Origin: Phialocephala subalpina
Lineage: Eukaryota; Ascomycota; Leotiomycetes; Helotiales; Mollisiaceae
Reading direction: 5' to 3'
DNA length: 64,000 nt
Assembly: GCA_900073065.1 (NCBI GenBank)
Contig: FJOG01000017.1
Coordinates: 554,149-618,148 of the forward strand
A program made the position numbers and the translations under genes. Under the pieces are notes generated by a model. It made no database searches, was not told where the DNA came from, and saw only the letters and a list, made by a program, of their open reading frames with translations. How positions within the stretch are numbered: the stretch's first letter is position 1; each line of letters starts with the position of its first letter. Below are positions 46,485 through 58,700 of this stretch, piece after piece.

Positions 46485-47886
46485 ATGGCAGCTACTCTTC
46501 GAACATCCACCCCTCCTCCTTCTTCCCGAGTCCGAACACCACAGACACCGAGATGGGGCGCTTTCAATGATGATTATTCACCATATTCACCTCGAAAGTC
46601 AGCCCGTATATCTCAGCGCACTCATACTACACCCCCACATCAAACTTTCCGAAACTCAACTTCATCAACTTCAACGAAAACCTCGCCTGGCATGACCACA
46701 CCATCATCCCCGCAAACAGCAAAGAAACGCGCTCCTCGACAATCAATTCCAGAGATGGGCGGACGACGAGTTTCTGGTGCTTTGACAAAGGATTCTACAA
46801 TCTCAGCTGCCTCTGCTCTTGGTTTACCACCTCCCAAAAATAACGACAAGATGGGCTCCCAACAATCCACCACAGCTGTTCGCAAGAACGGTATGCTCCC
46901 AACTCCCGCGAAGACTCCAAAGAAGCGCCCTGAAGAGATTGCTCCTGCTGTTCAATCAGTTGCGCGCAACTTGTTTGCTATTCGTCCTAGCTCCGACGAG
47001 GCCATGCCTTCACCAAAGAAGGGTCGCAAGAAGTATACTGGCCTCACGTTGGATAGCTTCGACGCTCAGGAAGAAACTACACCCATTCAGATCTACACAG
47101 ATTCCCACGACCGAGTCCCCGAAGTTGACGATACTGCTGATAATCCCTTCTATGGGCAAAGCACATCAGTTCAACCTGAGCCAACCAAGAGATCTAGCAA
47201 GCGTCGAAAGGTCACCGTTGCTGGCGAAGGTGAGCATGAGATCGAGGATCTGGAGGACCGAGAGGATGGCCTGGTTTACGTTTTGTAAGTACAATCAATC
47301 TTTCATCGTATAAGCACCACTAATATATTCCAGTCGAGGCAAGAAGATGTTCCGCAAGTTCGCCGACGACAAGGTTGAATCCGACCCTCAGATCGAAACT
47401 GACGCCGAGGAGCTGGAGCAAGGTCTATCCCAAAGACTTCGCCGACCATTGACAAGATCCGCTATCAAGCCGCGACTCCTGTTCCCTCCCGCTCAGCGCG
47501 CCCAAGCCACCGACTCACACAACACCGAGGATGAAGAGGCCGACACGGATATTGAGGAACGAGACGAGGTTTCCACTCCTACTGCTCAGGTCCACGATAT
47601 TACTGCTACTCCTAAGGCTCCGAGATTCGCTCCATTCACTCCACCTACTACTGTACGTGCAACTCGTTCCAAGAAGGTTGATATGAGCAGTTCTCCTGCC
47701 GGTCCACCTAGTGATGATGAGATGAATGACGACGCCGCTACATCGCCAATGCTCCGATCTGCCCGACTCAGTGGTAGACTCAACCCATTCGAGGATTGGT
47801 CTCGTGGCCGCACAGGTACCAAGGATTCCAAGAAGCGAGGAACTGAGTCTTTGAGCGGAGGTACTGCGAAGAAAGCCCGAGCATAG
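46485..47886 (+). CDS. Basic, disordered, probably nuclear protein of unknown function
   Basis: Two exons, 46485-47284 and 47334-47886, 450 residues. The 49-nt intron (GTAAGT, CTAATA, CCAG) sits inside the only ordered-looking motif, EDGLVYVFRGKKMFRKFADD (about residues 258-277). The ATG at 46485 follows GCCAAA; the open frame upstream is not used because it lacks protein character. The N-terminus has Thr/Ser-Pro sites (TPPPSSRVRTPQTPRWG, YSPYSPRKSARIS), many of them SP/TP sites of the CDK type, then basic runs (KTPKKRP, KRSSKRRKV), acidic patches, and an SPMLRSARLSGRLNPFEDW end. Composition and basic clusters suggest a nuclear, CDK-phosphorylated protein. Its shared MCB promoter with DUO1 fits a cell-cycle role. 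I do not recognise the family and give no name. Confidence 0.82.
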
Positions 47887-48680
47887 AGAATTCGGGAGGA
47901 TACTTGGTGGTTTGGAGAAAATTACGACTTTGTATTACTTGTACTTTCGACAGCTGACTACTTCTTTCTTCATGACCATGAGATGCCTTTTATGTCTAGC
48001 CGGCGCGTCTGCATTTGGCATTGGGGAAAATTCTTCTCGGCATACAGAGCCTCCTTGATATTATGGGGAGCAAACGTTATTTGATGCTGGCTGGTAACGA
48101 ATGTGTGGGTACAAACAAGGGGGCGTTCTCAAGTAACGATTCTGCCACCTAAATTGTGTCTTGAGATACCAGGCCTCTGACATCAGATAATGAATATTTA
48201 TAAAAACTTACTCCCTTGTGACTGTATTTCACCGTACCCTACATATCAAGCGGAACGCTGTTTACGCAACATGGATGGTCGCATTTTTCAATCACTGTGT
48301 GCTGGCTTACCACGTACTTCTCCGCAAGTGGTTGCTCGTAGATTTTCTGATCAAGTACATCTTCTTGGTAAATGAATTATTAAGGTCGTTTCCGTTATTC
48401 TCGATGCTTCATAAGATCAAGAACATTTCGAGACCCAGAAACACAATATTTAAGAGTTGACGAGACATTGAGAAAGGCAATTGTAATAATAAGCTCTCTT
48501 TCTTCGCCAAGCCCCCCGAAATTATCGTACCAGAATTCGTGATTGACGCCACAGCGGGCTGCCCCGCCTCCCGAGTTCGGGGTGAGGCTGCTATTGAACC
48601 AGAAATTCTTGCCCCTCCATCCTCACTTCCACCTCAAAATCACCACATTCCTCTCACCCGACAACCTCAAATAACTCAAA
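47887..48680. other. Intergenic stretch, no gene seen
   Basis: 794 bp between the unknown gene and PBY1, both on the plus strand. It must hold the 3' UTR of the first and the promoter of the second. No RNA gene or repeat seen. Confidence 0.5.
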
Positions 48681-51163
48681 ATGCATATTCTCGTAAGTCT
48701 CAAACATTCTGCCTGCAAAGTGACATCCATTGAGCTAACACCTAAAAGGTAGTAAACGACGACGGCCCTCCCTCCAACCAATCCTCTCCCTACGTCCACT
48801 CCCTCGTACAAAACCTCCAAGCCGCAGGCCACACCGTATCTGTCGTCTTGCCACACACTCAACGCTCCTGGATCGGAAAAGCGCACATCATCGGCCAGAC
48901 GGTAAAGCCTACATATTTCCGTCCTGGCACCATCCACAAAGATGATGGAACTACACACTCCCGTCCATCAGATCAAGGAGAGGAATGGGTATTGGTAGAT
49001 GGGACACCGGCTAGTTGTGTACAGATTGGTCTTTATCATTATTTTCACAACAAGGGGCCGATAGATTTGGTGGTCAGTGGACCGAATTATGGGAGGAATA
49101 GTACAGCGGTATTTAGTTTGAGTTCTGGCACATTGGGAGGTGCACTAGAAGCAGCTGTGTGCAAGAGGAAGGCTATTGCACTGAGCTATGCTTTCTTTTC
49201 GCGAAATCATGATCCAGAAATCATTGCGGGGGCGAGTAAGCTCAGTGTGAGGTTAATTGATTATTTGTGGAAGAATTGGGGGGAGGGAGTGGATCTTTAT
49301 ACGGTTAATGTTCCGTTGGTGGAGAATGTTGAGGAGAGGAAGGTGCTGTGGACGAATATGTTGCAGAATTATTGGGGAGACGGGAGTTGTTTCCAAGAGG
49401 TGGAGGATGAGGAAGGAGATGCGGACGAGGAAGAGCAGAAAATCAGGGAACGAGAGGGGCAGGGAGATGTCAATGGTGGTGGGGATGGAGAGAAGGTGAC
49501 GAGGCATAAGCACAAGCATTTCAAGTGGGCACCGAGATTTACGGATGTCTACAAGAGTGTGGAAGAGGCGGGACCAGGCAATGATGGGTGGGCTGTGAAG
49601 GAGGGATATACCAGGTGAATCCCCTTTTCTAAACTCGTATAATGTCTGAACATCTTACTGACAATACTTAGTGTGACACCTCTGAAGGCGAACTTCATGC
49701 ATGCGCCGGCAGCGAAGATAGAAGGGGAGTTAAAGCTGTAAGTGTAGTTATGCATAGCATTGGAGCATTAGACCATGTTAGACCAATACATAAACTTTCC
49801 ACCTTTGCCTTTCCAGTTCTCATCTGACTATTTCATTCCCAGGCCACCTTCTGTTCCAAGTCTGGACAGATTATCCCTCTCAAGCAAACTATCCAAGCAT
49901 TTCTACGCGTTCATCAACTACGAAGATGCTTATGTCCAGCCTCTCATATTAGCTGCTATCAAATCCCGTCTCCCAGAAGGATCTTACACACTCATCTCAT
50001 CCCTCTCCGAACTTCCTACCCCAGATTCTCCTCTCCTCCAAATCTCCTCCTACGAAACCCTCCCCTTCGACCACATCCTATCCCACCCCTCCTCTTCCCT
50101 AGGCAACTCATACATAATCCGCAAAGCCCTAATCCGGAAACACTACCTCAGCACCACCTCCCACACCTGGATAACCAAAAACCCCTCTTCAATCCTAGCT
50201 TCAAACATCAAACCCGCTTGTGATTTCGAACTCGACTATGCCGAGTTCTTAGATGATGCGTTGGTTGAGTGTTTTGAGTTGAGGACGAGTTTGGAGGAGA
50301 ATGAGAATAGAGGGAAGGAGGAGAGGGAATGGTGGATTTTGAAGCCGGGAATGAGTGATAGGGGGCAGGGGATTAGGTTGTTTAGTACGGAGGGGGAACT
50401 GCAGGGGATTTTCGAGGAGTGGGAGGCTGACGCCACGGATTCTGATGAAGACGAAGATGAGAGTGAAGGGAAGAAGGAAGAGGGAGGAGATTACGTCGTC
50501 ACTTCTCACCTCCGACATTTCATCGCACAGCCGTATATCCACGCACCGCTCCTCATCCCAGGAAACGACCGGAAATTCCATATCAGGACGTACGTCCTAG
50601 CCGTTGGCTCACTGAAAGTTTACGTTTTCTCGGAAATGCTTGCTCTTTTCGCAGGCACTGCTTATGTTCCTCCATGGTCCACCACTTCGGAAGATGACGA
50701 GGGAGAGGGGGGGATAGATCTTTCACCCCACCTGACAAACACCTGTCTCCAGCCCTCTGTTTCGGATGGAACTGTACAGTTATTTTCCTCGCTGCCCTTA
50801 GCTGTTGAACGCAAGGAGTCAATCATAAAACAGATTCATGAGGCGACGGGTGAGATATTTGAGGCCGCGGCGAAGGGGATGATGATCCATTTCCAGACGT
50901 TACCGAATGCTTTTGAAGTGTTCGGTCTCGACTTCTTATGTGATCAAGACGGAAAGGCTTGGTTGTTGGAAGTCAATGCTTTCCCTGACTTTAGGCAAAC
51001 AGGAGACGAACTGAAGGGCGTTGTCAAGGGGGTGTGGGAAGGCGTGATGGATATGGCTGTTGGGGAGTTCTTTGGGGTGCAGACAAATAACAACGAGAAG
51101 AAAGATGGAATAGCAAAGGGGAAGATGATTCTTGTTAGGGGTGTTGATTTGGGAAGAAGATAG
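48681..51163 (+). CDS. pby1: SurE phosphatase / tubulin-tyrosine-ligase fusion, Pby1-like
   Basis: Four exons: 48681-48692, 48749-49614, 49672-49737 and 49843-51163; 754 residues (yeast Pby1 753). The first coding exon is only ATGCATATTCTC. The SurE half starts MHILVVNDDGPPSNQSSPYV with the NDDG metal motif and SGPNYGRN of the SurE active site, then PLKANFMHAP. A 105-nt intron (acceptor ATTCCCAG, branch CTGAC) leads into the TTL half: HFYAFINYEDAYVQPLIL, WWILKPGMSDRGQGI (ATP-binding), FHIRTYVLAV, VFGLDFLCD and LLEVNAFPDF (metal/ATP Glu-Asn). The acidic linker at about residues 230-265 is variable. In yeast the protein is P-body associated and interacts with the decapping machinery; enzymatic specificity of both halves is unclear. 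Both sets of key motifs are intact here. Confidence 0.9.
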
Positions 51164-52041
51164 TGAGAGAATATAACAAGTGCTAAATGTGCGCTGCGAT
51201 CTTCGCGAAATGAAATTCGGGGTCTGCTTGGGTAGGAAGGCACAACTCGAATGGTGTGATAGAGTAGAACAATGAGCAATCTGCTACCCTGACATACATG
51301 CCGGCCCAAGCGAAACACGATCAGGCACATGTGTGCACACTGTAGACATAAAATGGCGAAGTGTGTCTTGGGGAGCAAAAATGAGGTAGGAAGGCAGAAA
51401 CCCAAGAGTATAGAACTGCTGTGTATTGGCGACAGCAAGATTGCTTAGATACGTGCTTGAAGCCTCGAATAAGTGCTTCTTGATATCTGCTAGATGAGGT
51501 TGAGCAGATGTTGAACGGTGCAGAGTTGGTAGTGAAGAAAATATGTTGAAGTCTGATCTCAAAGCGACTCCCGTCTCCCGAGGGAACTTCCATCCGCAGG
51601 GCGAAGGTACGGGGAATGTAACTTCGATATCAAAACATGGAGGGACGAGTTGAGGGAGGTCACGGTTCATGAAAGCAGGTACGTATGTGAAAAGTCAACC
51701 TTGCATGTACTGTACTGTGTACCAAAGAGAAACGATCATAGACAACAGATACAAGCCAGGAAAGGGCCCAATAGAACGAAAGCCCAATATCCATCCCATT
51801 CCGTGCCCTCAAACAGCATGTACCAGAACGTGCATACCATTAACCCCGCCTAACAGGTACTGTCGTACATCCACCCATAGCTAAACTCCTCAAACGCCAT
51901 ATTCCGCTCCACAAGCAGAGGAAGGAGACAAGGGGTATTAGAGCGTAAGTCATCTCAGTGAGGTATGTGAACTGGAGAAGACGTGCGGTGTCCTTGTCCA
52001 TATCCGTGCATGTGATGGAGAGTCATTTTCGTATGAGGGCT
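51164..52041. other. Convergent 3' flanks, one doubtful small reading frame
   Basis: Between PBY1 and the small basic protein gene. A minus-strand frame 51284-51670 (ATG start, 128 codons, beginning MNRDLPQLVPP) is the longest; it has no recognised domain and no supporting context, so it is not called as a gene. Confidence 0.45.
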
Positions 52042-52784
52042 TTACTTCTTCTTGGTGGCAGTGACCTTCTTGGAGCCATCTGTACCCTTGGCCTTCTTAG
52101 TGCTAGCAGCCTGTTGAGAAATCAGATTAGTTTCGCGAGTCAAAGTAAATGTGGTTGAAGATATCAATCCATATCAGTTGGAGGTATGAAGATGAATATC
52201 TCATACAAATGATAAGAATCAAGTGTGAGATAAAACAGTGCGCAAATAGTTGTCCTTCACCTGGAAGGGACAGCAAAGCATTGATGATGTGTTTCGAGAC
52301 CTTGATTTTGAGACAGGGGTCCTCGACGCGTCGAGGGCAGATCACAACAATGGAATTTCGACACATACCTTCTTCGCTGGGTTCTTGGTCACCGCACCCT
52401 CGGCCTTCTTGACAACGCCCTCAACCTTGAGAATATATTAGTTACTGTGCTGCAAGTGAAAAGTGTGAACCCTAACCTTGTCGGCAATGGTCGTCTTCTT
52501 TGCAGGAGCGGCCTTCTTCTTGGTGACTCCAGTGGGCTTAGCAGCCTTGGTGGTGGTTGCCTTTGGTCCTCTCTTAGCACCAGTGTTGGCAGTAGCACGC
52601 TTCTTGGTTGTAGTTGTGGTGGTCTCGGGGACAGTTGGGAAGACTCTGGGACGAGAGTTTCCTAGATATGTGGTTCAGCAGAGCTCGAGTGTGTTACGCG
52701 CTGAGCTTCATGACAAGCTGGAGCGGGCAGCAGAGGAGTATGATAGTTCGTACCGGTCGCAGAACGAGTTCCTTCTCTGGCCAT
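52042..52784 (-). CDS. Small Lys/Ala/Thr-rich basic protein (histone H1-tail-like)
   Basis: Four exons: 52784-52754, 52661-52477, 52425-52369 and 52110-52042; 113 residues. Introns are 92, 51 and 258 nt with standard signals. The product starts MAREGTRSATGNSRPRVFPTV and is otherwise built of Lys/Ala/Thr/Pro: TTTKAAKPTGVTKKKAAPAK, VEGVVKKAEGAVTKNPAKK, and the tail SKKVTATKKK. It resembles the lysine-rich tail of histone H1 and small fungal nuclear basic proteins, but has no winged-helix globular domain, so it is not a linker histone proper. Probably nuclear or nucleic-acid binding by charge (inference). The Val/Leu-rich reading frame on the opposite strand is its shadow. Having three introns in a 342-nt coding sequence is notable. 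Confidence 0.82.
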
Positions 52785-54132
52785 CGTGTGTCTGCAAGCG
52801 AATTAGTATAAATATTTGTGGTTGAGGAGAGCGCTGAGTTGGCGCAATTTTGGACGCGTCTCGAGCGGGCAACAATGCGACCAGAAACATGGAATACACT
52901 TACGATTTCAGTTGATCTGGATCTAAGAGTAGAAGAGTTTGATGGGACTTTCGTCGCGTGAGATCGAGAGATCTGGGAATGGGGTCGAAAGGGTGATTTG
53001 GCGTTGATCGATGGAATAGTTGTGGTTAGGAGAAGAGGAAGGTCGCAGCTGTGTTGTTATGCATCGATCTCCAGAATCCGCTAGCGAGTAACGAGGTAAG
53101 CCATGGCCGACGGAACGGATAAATCAACCTCGAACAAGATAATCCGAAATGTATTGTTATATTGGTCTAAACGTATTGAAAGAGTGAAATTTAGTTGTCT
53201 ATGTATTAGATTTTCGTCCACACACTGATATGCGGTGCTGGTTCACTATGTCAATTTCTGAATCACGTGGAGCTCGTCTCCCCTGAGCGGCTTCAAGCTT
53301 GATAACGGCTTCCTGTATTATCGTTTCACGATTCGATGGTGAGAAGTTGTGAGAGAACTGCTCCTATATCGAAGTGCGCTGGAGAGTTCATTAAATGTGT
53401 TGGTACGTAGTATATGCGAAGTCATATTTTAAAGTGCTGCAAGGAGTTCATCCATTAACTCTTCTTATTCAAAGTTCAAACAGCTGTGGCAGATTCAAAG
53501 GAAGATGCTTTCTGATCTCTCCTCCACAAACTAAGATAGATTTGCGCCATTGGTGGAAGATGGGACATGAGCAAGCGACTCGTTAGGAAGAGATCCTAAC
53601 AGTTCAGATGTCGCTGCATCTCATGTTCGCATGTCGTGCTTACCCCTATTTTTAAACGATTACAGCAAAACTAGTTTACGGCAAGCAACATCACAAGGAA
53701 AACATACAAACCCATTGTAACAATCAGACCTACAATCATACGTGGACCACCGTGGACTGTCTGAAAGTGAATACAATACTCCAGACACTCAAAGCATTCC
53801 CTAAAATGATATAAAGCTCAAGCCCAACAGTTCCAAGCCAGGCCTGTTCCAAAGCAATGAGTGCAAAACAAGCACAAATAATGACATCAAATCGAAAAAG
53901 TCTGCAAATTGAAAGAGAAGCACAAATCAGGATTCCAGAATGATCTTGTTTGATGGTATCTTATTTCGCACTTGCTGTTTTCCGTATCATGTGTTTTGAG
54001 GCAGCATTACCACCCTCTTAACCCCATTTCTCTCTATCCCTGATGGCAGAAATGTACAAGAAATCTCTGGAATGAGTATCCGAAAGTTGCAGTGAACACG
54101 CTTCATCAAAACCGTCTATCTTTTCCTTGCAA
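52785..54132. other. Intergenic stretch, no gene seen
   Basis: 1.35 kb between the basic-protein start and the 3' end of the carrier gene, both on the minus strand. The basic-protein promoter should lie at its left end. No tRNA-like boxes or coding frame recognised. Confidence 0.5.
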
Positions 54133-55316
54133 TCATGCGGGAGTCTGCATCCTACGGAACATGTCCATGACATTGGTGTAGACGACCAACAAGATACCTC
54201 CGCCTGGGCCTAATCTGAGCACCTTAGGAATGAAACCCTTGTAGAGAGCTCCAAAACCTTCCTCCTTCATGACAAGAGCGATTGATGGCCATGCCCAGTT
54301 GTATTTGGGAACAGAGCCTGCAACCTTGGGGCTGTTCTGGATTCGAGACTTGACCACATCCATGGGTGTGTTGAGAATGGTTCCGACGGTTCCTCCAGTA
54401 GCACCTGCCAACATCTCATTGAGTGTCTGCGTGCTCTTCTTCTCTGTTGTAGGCAGGAGAGCCCGGACTTGGAAGATACAGCCAAAGTAGCCAGCGTTCC
54501 AGAGGATGTGTCTCCACAAGGTGCTTTCAAGTCCGTTGTAGAGAGCAAGAGGACCCTCGTTCTTGATGATCTTGGTAAGGGCATCCAAACTGCTAGTGTA
54601 TTTTCCTGCCGAGGCCTTGTCTTGGAGTCGGATCTTGACTAGCTCGAATGGAACCACAACAAAAGCTTCTGTAGCACCAGCGGTAGCACCAGTGAGAATT
54701 GAGAGAGACTGGTTTGCCTTTGCCATGCCGAACAGGTCGCGGTAGAATTTGCCCCAGGAATCATTGGCTGCGAATTTGGTTGCTCGCTTGGGAGCTTCCA
54801 TCAAGATAGGAGCTTCAATTCCTCGGTAGAGGCGAGAGAAACTATACCACAGTCAGAAGAATACCTTATGCCAGAATACACAAACATACCCTTCAGTCCT
54901 AACAATCTTTTGGAAGCAATCGACCATGCCAGTGTACGCCTCTGCGCTGGTAGCTCCGCCAGCTTGCAATTGTCTGTATTCCCGTCAACATTGTATCCTG
55001 TCGATTCGATCCGACGGCGAAGCTCACATTCTGGTCTTGACGACATCCAATGGGTACCTGCAGGGAGCAAATTAGCATGCGATCTTTTAAAGGTGAAGAA
55101 TGGGGGAAACCTACATAACCAAGATCTGTGAGAATGCGCGATTTAGTCCCGACTTAGCTTTCAACATCCAGCATGTAGCAACTCACCTCAGATACACCGG
55201 CGATAGCTCCTGTACATCTTGTAAGCTTCAATTGACAGGGCAACGGACGTTGGAGGGGTCGTACCTGCCGCGAACTGGTAAATGAAGCCCAAGGGCTTCT
55301 GGTCAGGGGACGTCAT
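54133..55316 (-). CDS. odc1: Mitochondrial 2-oxodicarboxylate carrier
   Basis: Six exons: 55316-55265, 55209-55187, 55125-55115, 55057-55028, 54973-54890 and 54841-54133; 302 residues. Exon 3 is only 11 nt (codes ILV plus two bases of Met) and exon 2 is 23 nt. All five introns (48-61 nt) are needed to read through the first carrier repeat: IYQFAAG-AIAGVSE-ILVM-YPLDVVKTR-IQLQAGG. Three mitochondrial-carrier signatures are present: YPLDVVKTR, VPFELVKIR and TPMDVVKSR. Family members exchange 2-oxoadipate/2-oxoglutarate across the inner mitochondrial membrane, feeding lysine metabolism and nitrogen assimilation. EAPKRATKFAAND and the C-terminal LGPGGGILLVVY match the ODC subgroup rather than citrate or dicarboxylate carriers. 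Divergent from DNA2, 423 bp apart. Confidence 0.92.
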
Positions 55317-55739
55317 GGCACAGGCTCTGGAAAGGAAGTCAGCATCAATACAGCAGTCACGGCCAATCCGCAGAAGTCGCACAGTACATACTCAGGTATC
55401 TTGATTGTTGGTTTGTCAGAGTCTTCGTTCCCCACACTCTTCGATTGCGATTTCACTGACGAAGCTTCAAAGCTCCACAGGCCTGTAAAACGAATAGCCG
55501 ATCCTCGGATGGGGCTTTTACCGCCCGTCCCACACCCTACGAAGCCATTCTAGGCCTAGCGTTGGTGCTGTATCTTTCGAGAAGGCGGTGTCGCGTCGCG
55601 TACTCCAGGGACGAAAGCGCGACGGACCGTGTGTTTATCGTGCAAAGCAAGACTTCGCAATATCATTTATCAACGCCAACAACATCAGCAGGACCACCAA
55701 ACTGCACCCAGCGACCAATGAGTACGACACGTAGATAGG
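55317..55739. promoter_or_regulatory. ODC1/DNA2 divergent promoter with MCB-like motifs
   Basis: 423 bp between the two start codons. Two overlapping TCGCGT elements (WCGCGW, the MCB consensus) lie at 55591-55601, about 140 bp upstream of the DNA2 ATG. This fits S-phase expression of DNA2, by analogy with yeast MBF targets. Confidence 0.45.
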
Positions 55740-58700
55740 ATGCCTCTCCAGAAATCATTCTCAGACCAGAATCATTCCGCGAAATCAAAAGTATGTCCTT
55801 TCATCCGATTGCTTGTTTTGCGAGTACCTTCACGCTGACAATATACAAACAGCAACCTCGACCACTATACTACAAGAACAAGAGTTTCTCTGGACACCAA
55901 ACCTCGAGGCCTACACCTCTACAAGAAAAGCTACCGATACCAGTCTCGACTGCCACGAAGAATAAGCTCAACAGCTTTCAATTTGGAGCACAACTGAAGC
56001 AAGGGACACCAGAGAAACCTATCATTAGTCTTCTTTCCGACGACGAGAAGGAGAATGAAGCAGTCCCGACTATAAAGGCCGTGGTCCAACCACAACAGAA
56101 GAAGGGTTCACAAGAGCAAATTGTGTTGCCACCCCTGCGCAAAGACATCCCAACTACGCCCGCAGGAAAGCTGGCTTTGCTGGACCTGATAGGAATGAGT
56201 GATGTTCGACGCACTGTTCAGAGCATATCTCCAGAAGAGCGCATAGAGTGGGATACTGCGAAGGATACATTAGATGCTTCAGGAACAGGATTTCGAGGCG
56301 CTAGGAAGAAACGAGCAAGGAGTTCGTCGCCAATGGGGTCGCCAGCGACAGCCTCCGCTCACTTCAAAGCGAGAACGGAAACATTGACTCCTCAATTGGA
56401 TCCTGGCTCTGAGATCTGGGGACGGTATTCTCTGAACGGATCTAATACCACAACACCGCAAGGACCAGTCCCAGCTCTAGCACACTTCATGCATACCTCA
56501 TCACCACAGCCGTCGAAGGAGAATGTGACCCCGAGGTCTATTGCTGGATTTAGAAGAACGAACAGCTGCGGCACCCAATTTCCTAAGCGCCGGAGGGTGG
56601 GAAATCACGACACTGATGATGTTTTCACCGAGTCCATGAATGTTGGTCCCTCGAGATTGTCTGTGTTGATTGAGAGGGTGCAGGAAGGGTTGTCGCAGCA
56701 GCCTAAACCGCAGGACCAAATCGAGCCTAGCGACCCAGTCACACCCGAGGAGGAATCCCAACCTGCAGAAGACGAGGTTATGAGAGATGTTGCTCCGGAA
56801 GCTCCGCAGCAAAAGTCGGATTCGTCAGATTACGGTGACTTCGATGACGACGAGCTTGACGCGAGTCTGCTTGAGGATTTCGAAGCAATCCCTGATCCTA
56901 AGAGCAACCCACCAACCATGGTCCCGCCTGTTCCACCACCTCCAATTTTTCAGCCTCAAGGTGCAGTCGAGAGACCATTGTACTCGATACCAGAATATAA
57001 AACTGACGTGCCCAAACCTTCGAAGGCTCCGAAAGACGAATTCGACGACTCGGATGACGACGATATGTTCAACGCAGGCCTAGAGCATATCGCATCACAA
57101 TTTGACCATGCACAGCCTGCTAGTAGAGGTGCGCCAACGGTGAACGGCAGAGGGGTCCCACCGCAGAAACGGGTAGAAGCATCCAAGGCGGATTCAGATG
57201 ATGAATTTGGGGATGATGGTCTTGATGAGAATGATTTCAAGGAAGCCGTAGCCTCTGCTACTCAGTCCATACAACAAACAGCTAATAGCATCTCATCTGT
57301 ACGTACCAGATTTCCATAGAAAATATGATACCTCAATTTCTCCTCATGACTTTGCTGAACGTTGTTCAGTCCACTCCAAAAGTTCGAGCCATCCAAAGGT
57401 ATCTTGTAACGAATATCCTAGACTCAGAATATGAGAATGCAAAGGGCCGAAAACAGCCTGAAAAGGTATGTTCCCCTTTCTTCGGCATTTGTACCATGCT
57501 GATCATACTAGATACTATTACTCCAAGTTGACCGTGCCAAACCCCTGAAGGTCGTCCATCTAAGAGGCATTTGGACTGAGTCGCCTGTCACCGCAAAGGC
57601 ATTCGTCCATGTCATCGGCTTATTTGACAAAGCCGGAAAATGTATCATTAATGATGATAAGAACATCCTCATTCTCCATCCAGATCACTTGATATCATCA
57701 ACGGTAGTAGCGGACTCTTTCGGTTGCACTCGTCGCGCCGTGCTTCAGGATAGGATCAAAAGCACCAGCGAGGCGAGCGCTCCTCTTGTCTACGGCACGA
57801 TATTGCACGAGATCTTTCAGGCCGCCATGTTAGCAAACCGCTGGGGTACTGAATGGTTGACAGAAGTCATTGAGAAGATTGCCACGAATCACCTCGAACT
57901 TCTCTATACCATTAAGCTGGAAGTTCCCCATGCCGTTCAATATCTCCAAAGCAAGATGGGCGAGCTGCAGAGCTGGGCCGAGCTATTTGTCTCCTCTCAG
58001 GCAAACGTATTTTCCCTACTCATTTACTTTAAAGGACAACGCTAATAGCTTACAGCCGCAAGCTATTGTAAAAGCTGGCAATGGAGAAAAGGCCACCATG
58101 TGTGTCACCAAGCTTCTCGATGTCGAAGAGCATGTCTGGTCCCCAATGTATGGCCTAAAAGGCAACATCGATGCCACAGTCCAGGTCACTATGAACGATA
58201 ATGGCAAGCATCGCACATTGACGGTCCCATTCGAAGTCAAGACCGGCAAGAACCCAACTGCCGCGCATCGCGCTCAAACTGCTCTTTACAACCTTCTTCT
58301 CTCGGACCGATACGATGTCGAAATCGCTTATGGCATTCTCTACTACATGGAAACCTCCGAGACCATCAGAATACCTGCAATTCGCCACGAGCTTCGTCAT
58401 ATGATCATGCAACGGAACGAGCTTGCTTGCTTCGTCCGCGAGCGTGACGCTCAGCTTCCCCCAATGTTGAAGAAGGAGAACATGTGCAGCCGTTGTTATG
58501 CCAAAGTACCATGCTTCATCTATCACAGAGTTGCCGATGATGGTACGGGAGAGACCAGTGGAATGGGTACAAAATTCGATGATGTCGTCAACCATCTCAC
58601 CCCAAAGCACAAGGAATTCTTCTTGAAGTGGGATGACTTGCTTACCAAAGAAGAGAAGGAGAGTCTCAAATTCCGACGGGAGTTGTGGACTATGCTCAGC

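Noticed and set aside
51284..51670. Minus-strand ATG frame of 128 codons after PBY1
   Set aside because: Reads somewhat protein-like but has no recognised domain or conserved context; chance cannot be excluded.
52478..52825. Plus-strand Val/Leu/Ala-rich frame of 115 codons, membrane-protein-like
   Set aside because: It is the complement of the Lys/Ala/Thr-rich exons of the small basic protein, whose four-exon minus-strand model has proper splice sites and a consistent frame.
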